Of a stretch of 64,000 nucleotides of DNA, positions 35,147 through 43,741 are shown one piece after another; position 1 is the stretch's first letter; each line of letters opens with the position of its first letter. Both the position numbers and the translations under genes were made by a program. The DNA comes from Berkiella_A sp963976875 (GTDB taxonomy: Bacteria; Pseudomonadota; Gammaproteobacteria; Berkiellales; Berkiellaceae): NCBI GenBank assembly GCA_963976875.1, contig CAXBML010000005.1:102382-166381 (forward strand). Reading direction: 5' to 3'. The notes below the pieces were generated by a model. It saw only the letters and a program-made list of their open reading frames with translations. It did not search any database and was not told the DNA's origin.

Positions 35147-35977
35147 ATGAAGTTAAAAGTACTATTTGGACTGATGGCAGGTGTTTTTTGCACTTTAGCT
35201 TATGCCGATACGCAGGAATGGTCTGTTCAGCGTTCATTACACCCACATATGGTGCCATTTCAATTTGAATTTTGGGTCAATAAAGATAAAGTCAACGAGC
35301 AATTTGCTTATTTAAAAATTAAATCCCCCGATGGATCGGTGATTCAAACTATTCCACAACTCAATATTAACTTAAGTCAGGCAGATCTTACGTTTGTGGA
35401 TATTAATTCCGATGGACTGTATGAATTAAAGCTAAATACAAGGTCATTGCTAACGCGAGCCAGCCAACAGTATTTTGTATATAACAATCAGCAAAACAAA
35501 TTTATAGAAGCGCAACAAGTTGCCAGCAGTTCAACTAGAGATGAATCATCCCATAATTTAAATGACTTTTTAGAACATTTGATTTCACGCAAAGGTGTGT
35601 GTTTGGCTAAGGTTAAAGAGTTTGGTATGCAAGACAAAGAAACAGAAGGGCTGTATGAAGCCAATCAGTGTCTCAATACAATTGCTTATGAGTTAATTCC
35701 TTTGATTGCGGCTCGTAACCCTGATAAACCCATTACGGTGCAGTTAAAGACGATGTTAGAAACACACGCACAGTTTATCAAAGATGTGACAGTATGCTCA
35801 GACACACAAAAACCATGTGAAGTCCTGAAAAACCAAGCCTCTTTAAAAGCCAATATTAAGTTCGTTAATAACATTGTAGAGCAACTCGTGACGAATATCG
35901 GTACCGAAGATATGAACTTTAACCAACAGAAGTGGTTGGCGCAATGGGATGGCTTAAATGCAATCATGCAAGGCTAA
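35147..35977 (+). CDS. Exported protein of unknown function
   Basis: 276 residues from the ATG at 35147; an in-frame start at 35096 would put 17 polar residues before the signal peptide. MKLKVLFGLMAGVFCTLAYA-D is a clean Sec signal. The first half of the mature part is beta-rich (FEFWVNKDKVNEQFAYLKIK; LTFVDINSDGLYELKLN, which resembles an FG-GAP/EF-hand-like DxNxDG loop). The second half is helical with four Cys, including CSDTQKPC. Fifteen nt separate it from murI. Periplasmic; no enzyme motif. Confidence 0.62.
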   Translation: MKLKVLFGLMAGVFCTLAYADTQEWSVQRSLHPHMVPFQFEFWVNKDKVNEQFAYLKIKSPDGSVIQTIPQLNINLSQADLTFVDINSDGLYELKLNTRSLLTRASQQYFVYNNQQNKFIEAQQVASSSTRDESSHNLNDFLEHLISRKGVCLAKVKEFGMQDKETEGLYEANQCLNTIAYELIPLIAARNPDKPITVQLKTMLETHAQFIKDVTVCSDTQKPCEVLKNQASLKANIKFVNNIVEQLVTNIGTEDMNFNQQKWLAQWDGLNAIMQG

Positions 35978-35991
35978 CTGAGAATAAAATT

Positions 35992-36846
35992 ATGACAAAT
36001 AATTTGAATACTAAGCTACCGATTGCCGTATTTGACTCTGGTATGGGAGGCTTGACCGTATTGCAAGCTTTGAAAAAACAGCTGCCCAACGAAGATTTTA
36101 TTTATCTAGGCGATACGGCGCGTTTACCTTATGGCACCAAAGGTAAAGATACGGTCATCCACTACGCTTTAAATGCCAGTCAAGTATTAGTAGATCGTCA
36201 AGTCAAGCTGATTGTCGTTGCTTGTAATACGGCTTCTAGTGTTGCGTTAGAGGCGCTTGAGAAAAAATACTATCCCATACCGGTTGTGGGGGTGATAGAG
36301 TCTGGTGCGGACAAGGCTCTATCTTTGGTTAACAATCCTGCAATAGCGGTTATTGCTACGGAAAGTACAGTCAAGTGGGGTGCTTATTCAAGGCATATCT
36401 TACAAAAAGATGAGAATAGAGAAGTGGTTGAATGGCCTTGTTCTTTACTAGTCGCATTGGCGGAAGAGGGTTGGCATGATGGCCCTTTAGTAGAAGAAAT
36501 TCTACGAAAATTACTCACACCATTATGGGAGCAATTTGAAGGTGCTACCAATATAGCTTTAGTATTGGGTTGCACCCATTTTCCAGTTTTAAAGCAGGCA
36601 ATTACTAAAGTCATTGATAAAAATATTACTTTGGTTGATTCGGCCAATGCTGTGGCTGAGCGCGTTGCCCAGCTATTAGAGCAACACAAGCTCTATAACC
36701 CCCAAACGATTCCGGGCCAGCAGCAGTTTTTGGCGACAGATGATGTTGACCGTTTTCAGAGAATTGCCAAGTATTTCTTACCTGAACACCCTTTTGAGGT
36801 AAAAGCTGAGTGGGTCTCTGTCAATTTTGCAATGAGCGATGCATGA
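35992..36846 (+). CDS. murI: Glutamate racemase
   Basis: 284 residues from the ATG at 35992. It converts L- to D-glutamate for peptidoglycan. IAVFDSGMGGLTVLQAL (about 11-27), IYLGDTARLPYGTK, the first catalytic Cys in VVACNTASS (about 78) and the second in LGCTHFP (about 190) are all present, with VDSANAVAERV following. A longer frame upstream would overlap the preceding gene. It is the last gene of the run starting at 33082. Confidence 0.96.
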   Translation: MTNNLNTKLPIAVFDSGMGGLTVLQALKKQLPNEDFIYLGDTARLPYGTKGKDTVIHYALNASQVLVDRQVKLIVVACNTASSVALEALEKKYYPIPVVGVIESGADKALSLVNNPAIAVIATESTVKWGAYSRHILQKDENREVVEWPCSLLVALAEEGWHDGPLVEEILRKLLTPLWEQFEGATNIALVLGCTHFPVLKQAITKVIDKNITLVDSANAVAERVAQLLEQHKLYNPQTIPGQQQFLATDDVDRFQRIAKYFLPEHPFEVKAEWVSVNFAMSDA

Positions 36847-37697
36847 GATGAAAAATTATATTCTTTAAAATAAATGTATTTTATTTCTTGAGAATTTTTT
36901 TTGTTCACTAAATCTAATAAATTTCAAAAGAAAAATTTTCACCTTTGACGATAAAAGCGATCGCACTCAGTTTCAAACACTGTGGCTTGTTTTTCTTAGT
37001 ACGGAATATATCTTTCGCACCGCTTTGCAGCTCTTCTTTTGGAAGAGTACTTATCTTTAAAAGGTAATTGCATTTTGTTTTGACCAAGATGACTTTAATC
37101 ATAAAATATTTTATTCTTTGACAGCAGCTGCTTATCCGGTTAAAACGATTCGTTGGCTTCAATTTTTCCCGAAATTTTAATTGTTAGAAAAACAAACACA
37201 TCTGTTGCATTTGCATCGCCTAATGTTACAAAACAATTAGGATTGAATTTTATCCATCAGCTTAATGCGCTTTTATTAGCGGCGCATGGTGAAGATTAAC
37301 CTTGTACTTGCCTGAATCCTACGCAATAAAATTCGCCTATTTCAAATCGTTTGTACAAATAACTTTATTATGGTAGTTATATCCATTTTACTAATGCGCT
37401 GATAATTCTTGTGATAGGGCATTTGGATTGAGCACAAAATATATAGTAATTGCGATTTGCAGATCAGTAATATGATTGTAAATATAGATATAAGTTTGTA
37501 CCTTTGATGACTTTTATTATTCACTAACAAAATATTAATAATAAGGTGAATAAGTGATATATATTGATACGGCTATTACTCCTAATTTAGTATTGCTGCT
37601 ATGCAAAGCGTCTGAGTAGTAAATGTAGTGTACATTTTTATCTTCCACGATTAGAATCTTTGGGATTATACAAAATCAATAACAAAGGATCGTTATT
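36847..37697. other. Long AT-rich intergenic region, possible gene remnants
   Basis: About 850 bases. The minus-strand frame at 36914-37162 (82 codons, Lys-rich, no ribosome site) and a plus-strand frame around 37165-37299 (ILIVRKTNTSVAF...LLLAAHGED, no start) look like decayed pieces rather than genes. The right end supplies the leader of the 37698 gene (AAAGGATCG before its ATG). Nothing else is recognised. Confidence 0.4.
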
Positions 37698-38603
37698 ATG
37701 TTAACAAACGCACAAAAATCAAAAATTTTTAATTCATCATACGAAAAAATACATAGACGAGTAAAACAATACATAGATAATAAAGAGGGGGCATGGGTTT
37801 TTGAAGCGAGTGAATTTTTAAAAAATACTTTGCCTTCTTTGCAGCAAGGACAGGACATAGAATATTTAATTGAAAAAACAATAGAATTTTGTCAAAAACG
37901 AATTACTTCATCATTTAAACAATACCTTCCCCTCAGCAAAACATTTGGTGTGATGTCAGGTTTCCAGGGTAGTCCATTAGCCAATGATTTACTTTTAATA
38001 TGTGAAGAGATAAAGACGCAAAAAGCAAGTGGTGAAATACATACCGCGTTTGCTGATTTGGACATGAACTCGGAGCAGTTGTTTGATTCAGCTGGTACCA
38101 AAGAGACCAATAAAGATTCTATTAGAATTATTTCTCCAACGCCTCGATCTAACTTATCTCAGGCTGTTCAGACAACTACATTAACTTCTGAGTTGGTTCC
38201 CCCATTGCAATCAGTTCATGATTCTACTTCTCCCATAAATACTGTGGACGAGACAAACAACAAAAGCAGATCCGAAGATGTATTCGTAGAAGGTAAAAAA
38301 TCTGAAGAACCTCTAGATCTCTTTGATAAAATCAAGTTGGGCATATTTGGAGGGGAAGAAGGTCAAGAAAAATTTATAAAAAGACTGGAGGTGCAACTGA
38401 AAAAAGAGCGAGCTAAAACTGATCGACTTTGGGAATTGAATCGTGTGCTACATAGTACTATTAAAGTCCAGACGGAAGAAATAGCAACGTTTTATCATTT
38501 GCAAAATCAAAAAATTAAAACTTCTACGAAAGACAGCAGGATGGCGACATCAGAAGACGATCAGACAAATTCTAATTTGGTGAGTATGCCTAAACTGACG
38601 TGA
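37698..38603 (+). CDS. Protein of unknown function, effector candidate
   Basis: 301 residues with AAAGGA before the ATG. The N-terminal 115 residues form a helical domain (SSYEKIHRRVKQYIDNKEG). A Ser/Thr/Pro/Asp-rich disordered linker follows (about 120-205), then a coiled coil (about 225-275: KFIKRLEVQLKKERAKTDRL) and a polar tail ending NLVSMPKLT. No signal peptide, membrane helix or known family. It is flanked by long non-coding gaps, typical of horizontally gained or host-interaction genes; effector status is only inferred. Confidence 0.55.
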   Translation: MLTNAQKSKIFNSSYEKIHRRVKQYIDNKEGAWVFEASEFLKNTLPSLQQGQDIEYLIEKTIEFCQKRITSSFKQYLPLSKTFGVMSGFQGSPLANDLLLICEEIKTQKASGEIHTAFADLDMNSEQLFDSAGTKETNKDSIRIISPTPRSNLSQAVQTTTLTSELVPPLQSVHDSTSPINTVDETNNKSRSEDVFVEGKKSEEPLDLFDKIKLGIFGGEEGQEKFIKRLEVQLKKERAKTDRLWELNRVLHSTIKVQTEEIATFYHLQNQKIKTSTKDSRMATSEDDQTNSNLVSMPKLT

Positions 38604-39080
38604 AACAAATAGTGGCCTTTTCGCAAGCAAGAAACCGTTTCTCAGAAAAAAACTATTCATGAATTGGTTCAGAGGTCATGTACGTCAATGATTGTACGCA
38701 CACCCACACAGTGTAAAGTATATTTTTTTGCTCTAGGGGAAGTTTTTTTGAGGGTTATCGCTTGTTCCTACATTTATTTCTCGCTTTGAGCCCATTTGCT
38801 TAACTTTAATAGTGTTGATGTTCTCTTCAGATAAATTACTTGTTAAACATTACATCAACTTCAGCTTATTTTGTGTGATGGCGGGTGCACTGATTGATAA
38901 CAATAGGATGGAGGAGATACTCAAAATTATTATCCGCAGTTGTAAAACCGCCCATTTTTACAAAGCTAGATAGAGATGGCACATTGTGCTAATTGCAAAT
39001 TTCGTGGTCTCCTGCCTCATATTTCTAGCTTTATTGTTATTTTTCTAGCATAAAGCTATACCAATACATTGGAAGGTAAA
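38604..39080. other. Intergenic region without recognised gene
   Basis: About 480 bases up to the left boundary motif of the transposase element. AT-rich, with no coding frame or structured RNA that I can support. Confidence 0.4.
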
Positions 39081-39082
39081 AT

Positions 39083-39099
39083 AGGGACACTCATTATAA
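39083..39099 (-). repeat. Left REP-like motif of the RAYT element
   Basis: AGGGACACTCATTATAA; inverse complement of the right-hand motifs apart from minor changes. Confidence 0.65.
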
Positions 39100-39174
39100 T
39101 TTTTAGTATTGATTGACAGTAAGAACATATCGGAGTAGATTAAGTCGTGATAAGAATACGGAGTTAATCAATAC

Positions 39175-40167
39175 ATGACCTCATCCCGCAGTGTGCAAGT
39201 AAATTTGGAAGCGACACCTTATTATCATTGTATGACTCGGTGTGTGCGTCGCAGTTTTTTATGTGGTGTCGATAGCTATACCAACAAAGACTACTCTCAT
39301 CGCAAGGAATGGATGCTTGCCAGACTCAAAACCTTAGCTTCTGTTTTCTCTATAAAGATATGTGCTTACGCTATTATGGCCAATCATTATCATCTGGTCT
39401 TGCATGTTGATGCTGCGACAGCAACCCAATGGTCTGATACAGAGGTTGTTCAACGTTGGTCTGCTATATACCCAAGAGACGCAAGACTAAATGCTAAAAA
39501 AAAGCTTAAAGTACTCGAATGGCGTAGTCGATTATATGATATTAGTTGGTTTATGCGTTGTCTAAATGAACCCCTTGCTAGAACCGCGAATAAAGAAGAT
39601 TGCTGCAAAGGAAGGTTTTGGGAAGGTCGCTTTAAATCACAAGCATTATTAGATGAGGGAGCCGTATTAAGTGCCATGGTCTATGTGGATTTGAATCCAA
39701 TAAGAGCAGGTATAGCCAACACCCCTGAAGAGTCTGAGTTCACTTCTATATATGAGAGAATTAAAACACTTAAGAATCAATTGAATATAGATGAATTGAA
39801 AAATTATCGTGAATCTCTTAATGATGCCAAACAAACCAAATATCTATCTCCACTTAAAAATACAGTTGAAAATGAGTCATATGGCACTATTGATATTCCA
39901 TTATGTGATTACTTAGATTTGGTAGACTATACCGGTAGAGCGGTAAGAGAAAACAAAAGGGGCTCCATTCCCCCACATTTAGAGAGCATTTTGCAAAGGT
40001 TACAGCTTAATAATTCTGGTTGGTTTTCTCTTATTCAAAACTTCAGTAATAGCTTTTCTTACGCTATTGGTAATGAATATTGTTTAAGGGATTTTAGTCA
40101 AAGGCAAAAGCGAAAGCGAGTTATCAAAGGTCTTAATGCTGCAAAGCAAAGCTATTTGGCAGCTTGA
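39175..40167 (+). CDS. REP-associated tyrosine transposase (Y1/HUH, RAYT)
   Basis: 330 residues. The N-terminal IS200-type domain starts ATPYYHCMTRCVRRSFLCG. The metal-binding HUH motif is in AYAIMANHYHLVLH (about 63-76), and the catalytic Tyr is in AMVYVDLNPIRAGIA (about 165-179); GRFWEGRFKSQALLDEGA just before it is a RAYT hallmark. A C-terminal extension of about 130 residues, basic at the end, probably binds DNA. It nicks and joins single-stranded DNA at REP hairpins. The frame is intact, so it may be active. Confidence 0.92.
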   Translation: MTSSRSVQVNLEATPYYHCMTRCVRRSFLCGVDSYTNKDYSHRKEWMLARLKTLASVFSIKICAYAIMANHYHLVLHVDAATATQWSDTEVVQRWSAIYPRDARLNAKKKLKVLEWRSRLYDISWFMRCLNEPLARTANKEDCCKGRFWEGRFKSQALLDEGAVLSAMVYVDLNPIRAGIANTPEESEFTSIYERIKTLKNQLNIDELKNYRESLNDAKQTKYLSPLKNTVENESYGTIDIPLCDYLDLVDYTGRAVRENKRGSIPPHLESILQRLQLNNSGWFSLIQNFSNSFSYAIGNEYCLRDFSQRQKRKRVIKGLNAAKQSYLAA

Positions 40168-40312
40168 ATTAGGACTAGCCCATATCAATTCTTCCACTAA
40201 AATTATCAGATAAATCTATCTGAAAAACATTATTATTTTATATTGAATTTTTGAGTGCAAGATTATTTATAGCATCTGAGTTTTATGTTTGAGTTTCTGC
40301 TATGGAATTATA

Positions 40313-40330
40313 TTAATAATGGGTGTCCCT
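40313..40330 (+). repeat. Right REP-like motif, copy 1
   Basis: TTAATAATGGGTGTCCCT, followed by AAT. A direct repeat of it begins 47 bases later. Confidence 0.7.
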
Positions 40331-40359
40331 AATAAAACCAGACTGAATGCCGATCCATA

Positions 40360-40377
40360 TTAATAATGGGCGTCCCT
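40360..40377 (+). repeat. Right REP-like motif, copy 2
   Basis: TTAATAATGGGCGTCCCT, differing from copy 1 by a single T-to-C change inside the motif. Confidence 0.7.
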
Positions 40378-40535
40378 GATATCTTTTGTCTAATAATCAC
40401 ATAAATTGGACGGACTTAGTAATTAAATATCTGTTAATAATGATTGTATGTCTTTTAGTGAACAGGAGCAAAAAAATTATAAGCTGAAAGTTTTGACAGG
40501 GTTTGTTGTGGGCGAGTCAGACTATACTATATTTT

Positions 40536-41336
40536 ATGAATATAGATATAGATAATTACTTAAAGCGAATTAAATATCATAAAACACTTACTTGCGATAG
40601 GAGAACATTGCGCGGAATCCACCGTGCACAACGTTTCAATATTCCATTTGATATGTTAGATTTTCATTTGAAAATTGCACCAAATTTAGATCCAGATTAT
40701 ATATATAAAAAGTTGGTGATGACGCAACGGGGAGGTGGTTGTTCTCAGTTAAATGAACTGTTAGCCCTTGTCTTAATTGAGCTTGGATACAAAGTGGAAA
40801 GGTTGTTGGCTCGAGTGCCAGCAGATACCGCACCAGGCAAAACGCCACAGCTTTCACATAAAATTTTGCGGGTATCATTTGACAATGAGTCGTGGTTATG
40901 TGATGTCGGCTTTGGGGGGAATTGTTTGATTGAACCCATTCCATTTGTTGAAAATGAAGAAAACATGCAATCTAGTGGTATATTTAGCCTGCTACAAGAT
41001 GATACTTGGGGCTATAAGTTGCATTGTTTAAGAGGTAAAGAGACAAAAACTGTCTATACCTTTCACACGACGGAATATTACCCAGAAGACTTTAATGCCA
41101 TTAACTTTTATAACACATTTAGTCGCAAAGTCGGATTTTGTCGCCATGCCATTGTGACGTTGCCGACCCATAATGGGAGAAAATCACTAAAAGATAGAGT
41201 GCTTTATAAGACTGAAAAAGGAAAACTAATCCAGGAAGTTGCGATAAAAAATGCTCGAGACTATCATAAAATACTAGAGAAAGAGTTTAATATTATTTTG
41301 CCGAATCATTCAGATTTTTTCCCAAATAAATCTTAA
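40536..41336 (+). CDS. Arylamine N-acetyltransferase (NAT)
   Basis: 266 residues from the ATG at 40536. NAT moves acetyl from CoA to arylamines or hydrazines through a Cys-His-Asp triad. The catalytic Cys is in TQRGGGCSQLNELLALVL (family RGGYCFELN), the His in LSHKILRV and the Asp in WLCDVGFGG. NIPFDMLDFH corresponds to the family FENLDVH. The substitution of Phe-Glu by Ser-Gln after the Cys is unusual. Usual length is 270-280 residues. It stands alone after the RAYT element. Confidence 0.85.
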   Translation: MNIDIDNYLKRIKYHKTLTCDRRTLRGIHRAQRFNIPFDMLDFHLKIAPNLDPDYIYKKLVMTQRGGGCSQLNELLALVLIELGYKVERLLARVPADTAPGKTPQLSHKILRVSFDNESWLCDVGFGGNCLIEPIPFVENEENMQSSGIFSLLQDDTWGYKLHCLRGKETKTVYTFHTTEYYPEDFNAINFYNTFSRKVGFCRHAIVTLPTHNGRKSLKDRVLYKTEKGKLIQEVAIKNARDYHKILEKEFNIILPNHSDFFPNKS

Positions 41337-41366
41337 CTACGCCACCCTAACCATTAATATAATATC

Positions 41367-42296
41367 TTATATCTTATAGCTCGCCAACAGCAATCCAATC
41401 CCACCAATCCCAGTTAATAACAATTCGAGCAGTAAGCGTTGAGACCTAAGCGTTTCAGAGAAGTCCATAATACCGCCCAAATATAAAACGCCCATGAAGA
41501 GCAGTAGAGTCGCGGTTGGGATTTGTTTAAAATAAAAAGTAAATCCCCAGGTGACGATGCACAAAATGGGCAAAAATACTGCGGGTGAAAGCGTAGGGTT
41601 TAAGACGATTAAACATACAGACGATATTAAAATAAAGCTACACATTAACCACCAACTTAAATTTCTTTTAGTCAAAGAAAAGTAAGTCTTTGGGGCAAAA
41701 GGGTCTAAAATTAAGGTTAGGGGGGTCAAACATAATATACCATTAAATTGGGCTAAAAAATGAGTGATTGAATTTTGTAGATTGTATGTCCAAGGCAGAC
41801 CGAAATAAGTAATCAGGCTTTGATGCAGAAATATGTGGCAAGCAGTGGTGAGAGCGACTAATCCTAAAAATAGCACCAAGACAGATAACTTATTAAGAGG
41901 TTGAATGGCGCCAATCCATTTCAAAGCTAAATAGCGGGTTAAGGCGATGTAGCTTACAAAATTAACGGCTTGTAAAGCGCTGAAGCTTAGTAGGTGACTA
42001 TTGATATCGTAAGCGCAAAAAGCGCCAACAAACATGCCTAAGCAGGGGTAATAGCCCCTGATAAAGACTAAGGTTAAGGCAACACCTGAAGCAGGCCAGA
42101 TAGCTAATGTAAACTGACTTAGGATGAGAAAGTTTATTCCAATATAAATAAAAACCGCACTTAATAGAAATTCAGTGAGTATTCTAAAAAAGAATAAAAC
42201 ATTAAATTGTTTATAGCATTCTTTTGCTACAGCTAAATCCACGTTATGCTGTGCAAAGTTTTCAAATTTTTGCCAATTGTCTAGTTTGGAGTTCAT
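41367..42296 (-). CDS. Stand-alone MASE1-domain membrane protein
   Basis: 309 residues, about eight to nine transmembrane helices. FTLAIWPASGVALTLVFIRGYYPCLGMFVGAF (about residues 60-95) is the MASE1 signature, where family members read IWPPSGIALA...RG...PG.FLGAF. MASE1 is normally the membrane sensor of histidine kinases or diguanylate cyclases, but here the protein stops after the last helix (GLLLASYKI) with no output domain. Its start codon shares two bases with the divergent methyltransferase start; a TTG at 42315-42317 is an alternative. Confidence 0.75.
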   Translation of the reverse strand: MNSKLDNWQKFENFAQHNVDLAVAKECYKQFNVLFFFRILTEFLLSAVFIYIGINFLILSQFTLAIWPASGVALTLVFIRGYYPCLGMFVGAFCAYDINSHLLSFSALQAVNFVSYIALTRYLALKWIGAIQPLNKLSVLVLFLGLVALTTACHIFLHQSLITYFGLPWTYNLQNSITHFLAQFNGILCLTPLTLILDPFAPKTYFSLTKRNLSWWLMCSFILISSVCLIVLNPTLSPAVFLPILCIVTWGFTFYFKQIPTATLLLFMGVLYLGGIMDFSETLRSQRLLLELLLTGIGGIGLLLASYKI

Positions 42297-42915
42297 GTTG
42301 CTTACCCACGATAGCAAGATAGATAAATTATTAAATGCTTATATTGACTCAATATATCAGCAAACCCAGGGCTTTCAAAGTTATAGCCCAGAAGAAAAAA
42401 GTCAATATATGGCTAAAGATATTTGCTATGTCTATGGCGAACTACTTTTTCCCAGTACACTAAAAATCATTGAAAAATTAAATTTAACCAGCTCTGATAC
42501 TTTGCTAGATTTAGGCTCTGGCTTGGGTAAATTTGCCCTGCAAGTGTTTATGGCTAGTCATGTCGGCAGTATCATGGGAATTGAAGCCACTAAGCCATTA
42601 TTTGATCAATCTAAAATTGTTGTTCAAAAAATAAAAAAAGACGTTCCATTTTTTTGGGAAAAAAATAGAGCCATTAATCTAATTTATGGTAATTTTTTAG
42701 AGCAAGACTGGTCACCAGCTAGCGCGGTTTATAGCTGTTCAACCTGCTTTACGCGGCAATTGATAGGCAAAATTGGTGATAAAATTAACCAAACTGATTC
42801 TATAAAAGATGCCTTGAGTTTACGTCCTATACATACACTGGAGCGTTTAAAACTGTATCAAGTGTTTAGGATAGAGTGTAGTTGGGACTCAGCGTTATGC
42901 TATTGGTATAAATAG
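42295..42915 (+). CDS. DOT1-like SAM-dependent methyltransferase
   Basis: 206 residues from the ATG at 42295 (GGAG only 3 nt upstream; TTG at 42298 or 42277 also possible). The pattern is that of DOT1-type protein lysine methyltransferases: ICYVYGELLFPSTLKIIEKL (about 43-62), LLDLGSGLGKFALQVFM (70-86; SAM motif I), GIEATKP (95-101; motif II Glu) and IYGNFLEQDW (about 128-137). Eukaryotic DOT1 methylates histone H3 Lys79. Bacterial homologues may act on host chromatin or on bacterial proteins; the sequence cannot decide. No signal peptide. The C-terminus (VFRIECSWDSALCYWY) completes the sheet. Confidence 0.72.
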   Translation: MLLTHDSKIDKLLNAYIDSIYQQTQGFQSYSPEEKSQYMAKDICYVYGELLFPSTLKIIEKLNLTSSDTLLDLGSGLGKFALQVFMASHVGSIMGIEATKPLFDQSKIVVQKIKKDVPFFWEKNRAINLIYGNFLEQDWSPASAVYSCSTCFTRQLIGKIGDKINQTDSIKDALSLRPIHTLERLKLYQVFRIECSWDSALCYWYK

Positions 42916-43204
42916 AGAGTCTATATTTAAATAAATATTCTGATATTCTAAAAAGTACTCTCCATAATAAAAATCAGCTATCGACTGAATTTACGCTGTC
43001 TTTTTTAAGCTTTGTTATGTTTGTAAAATAGTCATACACAATATGATTTATAAGAACAGAGTCATTATCACTCACGAAATTTAATATCTCAACTGGCAAA
43101 GCAGAATCACTGAAGCTGACCGCTTGATATACACCTTCACTGTATTTACTCTAAACTGTACGATTTTCAGTTCAGCCTGTAACAAGTCTATGCAAATTGA
43201 CCCG
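42916..43204. other. Intergenic region without recognised gene
   Basis: About 290 AT-rich bases between convergent genes. No clear terminator hairpin with a T-run is visible. Confidence 0.35.
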
Positions 43205-43561
43205 CTATACTATCTCTATCGTGTGCAATAGTATCGGCTTCATCCTATTCTGGCTTATTAATATCCTTAATAAGTTGGTAGCTCTTAGTTTTAACAGTGC
43301 TAAGTTTTGCTGTGTTTTGAACTTTAGGTTTTGATTTCCCCGTATCGGCTTTAAAAGACCCTCAACAGTGTAATGATCTATTATATAGTATTTTCTGCTA
43401 ACATCAGCTTTAATAATCTCATGCTTTTCTTCGTAGCAAGGAAGTTGCTTAGGTATGATGATTTTTAATTTCAAGCTGCATGAGAGATCAGAGCCAAGCC
43501 ATATTTTCTTTAAAACATCTAAAATAGCAATTAAATACGATTTTCTTTCAAAAAAGCCCAT
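43205..43561 (-). CDS. Small protein of unknown function
   Basis: 118 residues with an almost perfect ribosome site, AGGAGGTGAAAT before the ATG, which argues that the gene is real. The sequence is basic and Leu/Ile/Lys-rich, begins GFFERKSYLIAILDVLKKIW and contains no known motif. No signal peptide. It diverges from the 43742 gene and could be related to it in function. Confidence 0.5.
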   Translation of the reverse strand: MGFFERKSYLIAILDVLKKIWLGSDLSCSLKLKIIIPKQLPCYEEKHEIIKADVSRKYYIIDHYTVEGLLKPIRGNQNLKFKTQQNLALLKLRATNLLRILISQNRMKPILLHTIEIV

Positions 43562-43741
43562 ATTTCACCTCCTGGTTACTTTAAATATGAGGCAACGACC
43601 GTTTATTTTCCTCCTTGGGTTACCTTTATTCTGAGCCAATTCGTCTGGTTACAAATTCGAATTTGTCAGGAACTAATCTTATAACGCTACTGTCCAACGA
43701 TTAATACATCTTTAATTTTAAATTCGATTGGAGTATTGCAT

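Larger units (their letters stand above)
39081..40377 (+). mobile_element. RAYT element: transposase gene with flanking REP-like motifs
   Basis: The transposase gene is bracketed by related short motifs: AGGGACACTCATTATAA at 39083-39099 (left, inverted) and TTAATAATGGGTGTCCCT at 40313-40330, with a second right-hand copy at 40360-40377 (GGGCGTCCC). The motif core is GGGYGTCCC. The left motif is the inverse complement of the right ones apart from one or two changes. This is the usual setting of REP-associated tyrosine transposases, which act on such hairpin-forming repeats. Confidence 0.75.

Noticed and set aside
36914..37162. An 82-codon minus-strand frame after murI
   Set aside because: No ribosome site, no recognised domain, and AT-rich Lys/Ile composition as expected by chance; treated as possible remnant only.
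43205..43561. Antitoxin partner for the zeta-like protein at 43742
   Set aside because: It diverges from that gene instead of preceding it on the same strand, is basic and has no epsilon-like features; kept as an unknown small protein.
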